This document shows positions 13,760 through 14,935 of a stretch of 14,935 nt of DNA, one piece after another. A program made the translations under genes and the position numbers. The stretch's first letter is position 1. Each line of letters opens with the position of its first letter. The notes under the pieces are model-generated. The model worked only from the letters and a program-made list of their open reading frames with translations. It did not search any database and had not been told where the DNA came from. Source of the DNA: Lachnospiraceae bacterium UBA1201 (GTDB lineage Bacteria > Bacillota > Clostridia > Lachnospirales > Lachnospiraceae); NCBI GenBank assembly GCA_002309675.1, contig DBXX01000057.1, positions 1 to 14,935 of the forward strand. Direction: 5' to 3'.

Positions 13760-14294
13760 GAAATCATTGGATGAGATGAGAATAGACTGCGCGATCACGC
13801 AGAAGAAGGGCGTGCCGTTCATTATGGCGGCGGTGCTCATATGGGCAGGCATCGGCATCCTGCATTTGACGGGACTGAAGATCGAAACGAAGAACCTGAT
13901 CACGTTCTGCTTCTCGGCATTGTTCATGCCGCTGGCGCTGATCTTCGCCCACTTCCTGAAGGTGAAGATCACGGACCGTGTGAACCCGCTGAGTAAGGTA
14001 GGCTTCCTCTTTACGCTGAACCAGTTCCTCTACATCCTCATCGTGATGTGGGTGTACTCGGAGCGTCCGGAGGGCATGGTCATGGCCTATGCAGTCGTAG
14101 TAGCTGCACACTTACTTCCGTTTAGCTGGCTGTACCGCTCATCGAGCTACCGCTTCGCAGCCATCATCGGCTCGATCGCGGCACTCGTGCTGGGTTGCCT
14201 GACCAAACCCGCTGTAGTTGCATTTACCATGTCCGGCATCCTCGCCGTTTTGGTCGCAGCTCTGATCAGCGAACTTCGGAAAATGAATCAATAA
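13731..14294 (+). CDS. Six-helix membrane protein, possibly DUF7010 family
   Basis: This 187-residue protein has a charged N-terminus (about 27 residues) and six likely membrane segments near 28-48, 56-77, 91-109, 116-134, 142-158 and 161-181. KNLITFCFSALFMPLA, LNQFLYILIVMWVY and AHLLPFSWLY resemble, from memory, an uncharacterised family now called DUF7010; treat that name as tentative. AAAGGA (13716-13721) is 9 nt before ATG 13731, which I prefer over an in-frame ATG at 13713 lacking a good ribosome site. It overlaps the DUF3021-like gene by 29 nt, so the LytTR gene and both membrane genes are probably one operon. No catalytic motif is seen; a role in envelope stress or transport would be speculation. 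Confidence 0.8.
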   Translation: MRAITKEYHEKSLDEMRIDCAITQKKGVPFIMAAVLIWAGIGILHLTGLKIETKNLITFCFSALFMPLALIFAHFLKVKITDRVNPLSKVGFLFTLNQFLYILIVMWVYSERPEGMVMAYAVVVAAHLLPFSWLYRSSSYRFAAIIGSIAALVLGCLTKPAVVAFTMSGILAVLVAALISELRKMNQ

Positions 14295-14319
14295 GGACGG
14301 TTCCTTTTGAAACATTTTC
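14293..14319 (+). repeat. Degenerate copy of the palindromic element at the membrane-gene stop
   Basis: AAGGACGGTTCCTTTTGAAA begins inside the TAA stop (14292-14294). It keeps GGACGGTTC of the core, but its right end is TGAAACATTTTC instead of TGTCAC and the left GTGACA arm is absent. It continues the pattern of these elements abutting stop codons. Confidence 0.55.
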
Positions 14320-14345
14320 AGTGGAAAATGATATATGATCCGACA

Positions 14346-14385
14346 GGCCGGTTGGTTATGAGATAACCAACCGGCCTGGGTTTTT
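14346..14385 (+). terminator. Strong intrinsic terminator of the LytTR operon
   Basis: GGCCGGTTGGTTAT (14346-14359) pairs perfectly with ATAACCAACCGGCC (14363-14376) around a GAG loop. TGGGTTTTTG follows. The 14-bp stem and T-run mark the end of the operon, 51 nt after its last stop. Confidence 0.85.
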
Positions 14386-14402
14386 GGGGGGCAGAGGTTG
14401 CC

Positions 14403-14757
14403 GGCCACCAAAATACGCTGAAGTGAGCTTTCTGGTTGCTTTTGAGGAGTTTCCGGGGGTGCAACCTCGGGATGGCGGCCACCAAACCCCGTCAAAACAA
14501 GCTTTTTGGTTGCTTTTGAGGAGTTTCCGGGGGTGCAACCTCGGGATGGTGGCCACCAAACCCCGTCAAAACAAGCTTTTTGGTTGTTTTTAGAAAGCTT
14601 CTGGGGTCGTAACCCCATGTTGGTGGCCACCAAACCCAGTCGAAACAAGCTTTTTGGTTGTTTTTAGAAAGCTTCCGCGGAAGCAAGCCCAGGCCGGTGG
14701 CCACCAACCTTCGCTAAATCAAGGTTTCTGGTTGCTATTCAGTTAGCAATTTCAGTA
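14403..14757. repeat. Tandem array of 74-bp units, four full and one partial
   Basis: GGCCACCA recurs at 14403, 14477, 14551, 14625 and 14699, exactly 74 bp apart each time. The four full units share GGCCACCAAA, a middle CTTTCTGGTTG or CTTTTTGGTTG, then a variable region. Units 2 and 3 match over their first half. Units 3 and 4 share AAGCTTT/AAAGCTT arms. The variable part stays palindromic in units 3 and 4: GGGGT-CGTA-ACCCC in unit 3 and GCTTCCGCGGAAGC (14671-14684) in unit 4. Units 1 and 2 have GGTTGC/GCAACC arms. Unit boundaries form GGTGGCCACC palindromes, extended to TTGGTGGCCACCAA at 14620-14633. The last unit is truncated and ends in a TTGCTA/TAGCAA hairpin (14732-14749). Because 74 is not a multiple of 3, the short ORFs across it are unlikely to be genes. 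Confidence 0.9.
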
Positions 14758-14808
14758 TGTTTCGAGTCGTGCAAAACTGAACGACTAACCAATAAACTCT
14801 CCCGAATT

Positions 14809-14839
14809 TATAGCATTTTAGACTTCAAAATGCTATAAT
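14809..14839 (+). promoter_or_regulatory. Extended -10 promoter overlapping a long palindrome
   Basis: TATAAT (14834-14839) is preceded by TG-C, giving an extended -10 (TGCTATAAT), while the -35 position (TAGCAT, 14811-14816) is poor. TATAGCATTTT (14809-14819) and AAAATGCTATA (14827-14837) form a perfect 11-bp inverted repeat with a 7-nt spacer that spans the -35 to -10 interval, suggesting an operator. The start would be near 14846, about 24 nt before the lipoprotein ATG. The stretch 14758-14808 also holds AGTCGT/ACGACT arms. Confidence 0.7.
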
Positions 14840-14869
14840 ATAGGTACTCAGTTTCATGGAGGCTAGAAG

Positions 14870-14935
14870 ATGAAAAAGACGTGGAAAGCAATTGCATTAG
14901 CAGGATTAATGAGTGTCAGCATGGTAGGCTGTGGG
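14870..14935 (+). CDS. Lipoprotein, N-terminal 22 codons only (runs off the window)
   Basis: ATG 14870 is preceded by GGAGG (14858-14862), 7 nt away. The 22 visible residues are a lipoprotein signal peptide: basic MKKTWK, a hydrophobic AIALAGLMSVS core and a lipobox ending MVGC with the lipidated cysteine at residue 21. The mature protein would be anchored to the outer face of the cytoplasmic membrane. Substrate-binding proteins of ABC importers commonly begin this way in Bacillota, but nothing of the mature domain is visible, so function is open. It has its own palindrome-overlapped promoter. Confidence 0.85.
   Translation, partial: MKKTWKAIALAGLMSVSMVGCG

Noticed and set aside
14139..14707. 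Minus-strand ORFs of 67 to 169 codons across the 74-bp array
   Set aside because: The repeat period is not a multiple of three, so the same repeat is read in different frames. The products are low-information repeats, and the longest also runs antisense into the membrane gene.
14403..14757. CRISPR array
   Set aside because: Whole 74-bp units are similar rather than short identical repeats separated by unique spacers, and no cas genes are present.

Overview
The window looks like chromosomal DNA from a moderately GC-rich member of the Bacillota, most likely a gut or rumen clostridium (Lachnospiraceae or a relative). The grounds are strong AGGAGG-type ribosome binding sites, housekeeping-type promoters with 17-nt spacers, a phosphoketolase, a LytTR/DUF3021 gene pair, and many copies of a short GGGGACGGTTCTT palindrome that I associate with clostridial genomes. 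The taxonomic call is inference; there is no rRNA or marker gene here.

Layout, left to right. (1) 1-285: a possible 35-residue ORF (71-178) followed by an intrinsic terminator (212-243). (2) 286-5083: a P-loop kinase-like/GNAT acetyltransferase fusion, then two translationally coupled ABC half-transporters (4-nt overlap) that probably form a heterodimeric exporter. (3) 5084-5708: 625 bp without a convincing gene, filled with nested inverted repeats. These include a roughly 350-nt multi-stem region (5151-5498) and a 26-bp-stem hairpin (5514-5596), followed by a good promoter (5637-5665). (4) 5709-6572: a short serine hydrolase of the beta-lactamase family. It converges on xfp (phosphoketolase, minus strand, 6672-9062), with a shared bidirectional terminator at 6601-6628. 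(5) 9063-9453: the divergent control region for xfp and the next plus-strand gene, with a promoter on each strand and a hairpin between them. (6) 9454-12517: PHP-type histidinol phosphatase, thiamine pyrophosphokinase, a TIM-barrel sugar isomerase/epimerase-like protein and a NUDIX hydrolase. (7) 12802-14294: an overlapping three-gene unit of LytTR DNA-binding protein, DUF3021-like membrane protein and six-helix membrane protein. (8) 14295-14869: a terminator, an array of five units repeating at exactly 74 bp, and a promoter lying on a long palindrome. (9) 14870-end: the first 22 codons of a lipoprotein gene.

The most unusual content is non-coding. Seven near-identical 29-nt palindromic elements, and two degenerate ones, sit at or just after gene ends; in two cases the element itself supplies the TGA stop codon. 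The 5151-5498 region has about 29 bp of nested long-range pairing enclosing two further perfect hairpins, plus a possible pseudoknot. It is either a structured RNA or a composite palindromic mobile element. The 74-bp array carries a GGTGGCCACC-type palindrome at its unit boundaries, spaced at close to seven helical turns.

No CRISPR array, rRNA, tRNA or transposase gene was seen. Protein calls rest on motif reading, not database searches.
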